Source: Sphingobium wenxiniae
Lineage (GTDB): Bacteria > Pseudomonadota > Alphaproteobacteria > Sphingomonadales > Sphingomonadaceae
Direction of reading: 5' to 3'
DNA: 64,000 nucleotides
NCBI RefSeq assembly: GCF_007830065.1
Contig: NZ_VLKK01000006.1
Location: forward strand, 62,001-126,000
Positions within the stretch are counted from its first letter, which is position 1. Every line of letters starts with the position of its first letter. Below are positions 63,285 to 64,000 of the stretch, piece after piece. The position numbers and the translations under genes are program-made. The notes beneath the pieces were generated by a model that had not been told where the DNA came from, ran no database searches, and saw only the letters and a list, made by a program, of their open reading frames with translations.

Positions 63285-64000
63285 TCATGAACCGAATTTG
63301 TAGAGCAGTTGGAGGCCAACCGTCCGCGACTGGCCGAGGATGAAGCTGCTCACGCCGACGCCGGACGGCGAGGTCGAGCCGCCACCTATGCGGGTATATT
63401 CGTTCGTCAGGTTCTTGACATAGGCGGTTGCCGTCACGCCGGTTTCGCCGATGTCCGCCAGCCTGACGCGCAAGTCGAACTGGTGCTGGGACGGAACCCT
63501 GACTTCCACCTGCTGGTAATCCGTATTGTAGTGGAAATCCAACGATGCGCTAAGATTGCCGCCCAGGACCTGTCCCGGAACGTCCACGGTCATGTTCCCA
63601 TTCACGGTCCATTTCGGCTGACCCTGAATGATGATGGTCGTGGGCGCATAGCGACCCGCGCTCGTCAGAAGGTTCAGAAGGGCGGGGTTAAGGTTGATCT
63701 TGTCCACCTTGGTATCGACATAGCCGACATTGCCGCTGAGGGTCAGCCCCTCGATCGGCGTGATGCTGGTCGCCAGTTCGAAACCGCGAAGCGTGATTTC
63801 GCCCGCATTGTCGGTGGTCGTCTGGGTGCCGTGGCGAACCAGGGCGCCGGGGACGCCGCCGACCGAGCAGTCAGAGACGCGGCCGCCCGTCAAGGCTTCC
63901 GGAATACAGGTGCCGCCGTTCAGGTTGGACGTGTTGATCGGCAACTGGTTGTTCTTGTCCTTGCCCGTGAATACGGCCAGATCGACCGATCCCCGCATAC
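63285..64000 (-). CDS. TonB-dependent receptor, C-terminal part (cut by window edge)
   Basis: About 238 C-terminal residues of an outer-membrane beta-barrel; the gene begins beyond the right edge. Alternating strand patterns are clear: GEITLRGFELATSITPIEGL, LTLSGNVGYVDTKVDKINLN, SASLDFHYNTDYQQVEVRVP, FDLRVRLADIGETGVTATAY, VKNLTNEYTRIGGG and the terminal strand RTVGLQLLYKFGS. TLRGFE and the GNVGYVDTK region are typical of sphingomonad receptors that import large organic substrates or siderophores. A terminator follows. It could supply the substrate of the neighbouring OYE/SDR cluster. Confidence 0.9.
   Translation of the reverse strand, partial: MRGSVDLAVFTGKDKNNQLPINTSNLNGGTCIPEALTGGRVSDCSVGGVPGALVRHGTQTTTDNAGEITLRGFELATSITPIEGLTLSGNVGYVDTKVDKINLNPALLNLLTSAGRYAPTTIIIQGQPKWTVNGNMTVDVPGQVLGGNLSASLDFHYNTDYQQVEVRVPSQHQFDLRVRLADIGETGVTATAYVKNLTNEYTRIGGGSTSPSGVGVSSFILGQSRTVGLQLLYKFGS

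Noticed and set aside
1-64000. CRISPR arrays, tRNA/rRNA genes, IS elements, prophage or integrative-element ends
   Set aside because: No regularly spaced repeats, no cloverleaf-like CCA-ending segments in the short intergenic gaps, and no transposase or integrase sequence in any frame.

Overview
This is a high-GC chromosomal window from an alphaproteobacterium, most likely a sphingomonad (Sphingobium, Sphingomonas or Novosphingobium type). The evidence is the gene orders (tsaD-gpsA divergent from hemC-hemD and a mitofilin-like gene; metX-metW beside hisC-tyrC; ftsE-ftsX beside a zinc-ribbon/DUF3426 gene; rpe, a heparinase II/III-like gene and purH), a TonB-dependent receptor, a SDHAF4-like minigene and CtrA-type motifs. 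Most genes are packed with 4-bp start/stop overlaps. I see no tRNA, rRNA, IS element, integrase or CRISPR array.

Layout. 1-2.8 kb is an accessory uptake/hydrolysis locus: a partial IclR regulator, an HSL-type esterase, and a divergent GPH-family symporter. 2.8-31 kb is mainly housekeeping: galU, an unknown gene, the SDHAF4-like minigene, htpX, rsmB, a PAS protein, rpe, heparinase-like, purH, msrB, an ABC exporter, queG, an envelope pair, adenosine kinase, a flippase, gpsA, tsaD, hemCD, gltX, nadE, prs, hisN and a macrodomain protein. 31-49.3 kb continues this with rpmI-rplT, pheST, a palindromic intergenic repeat, an aldose epimerase, prfC, metXW, hisC-tyrC, plsC, ydcF, ftsEX, a zinc-ribbon membrane protein, a Bcr-type efflux pump and a Sel1 protein.

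49.4-54.9 kb is a thiol-themed region. egtD and egtB (ergothioneine synthesis) follow a flavodoxin-like FMN reductase, which starts 24 bp from a divergent MHS-type transporter. Next to them, on the opposite strand, is S-formylglutathione hydrolase with a VOC protein. The C-S lyase needed to finish ergothioneine is not in the window.

55-62.5 kb looks like an undescribed catabolic cluster. A LysR regulator is divergent from an overlapping operon of two paralogous old-yellow-enzyme reductases, an SDR and a 167-aa SnoaL-like protein. These are followed by a second 167-aa SnoaL-like protein on the minus strand, an SDR of the 3-alpha-hydroxysteroid/coniferyl-alcohol dehydrogenase type and a third SDR. 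The enzyme mix (flavin ene-reductases, SnoaL-fold dehydratase/isomerase candidates, SDRs) recalls bacterial steroid or bile-acid A/B-ring chemistry, but the substrate is unknown. The window ends with a small secreted protein and the C-terminus of a TonB-dependent receptor entering from the right, which could import the substrate.
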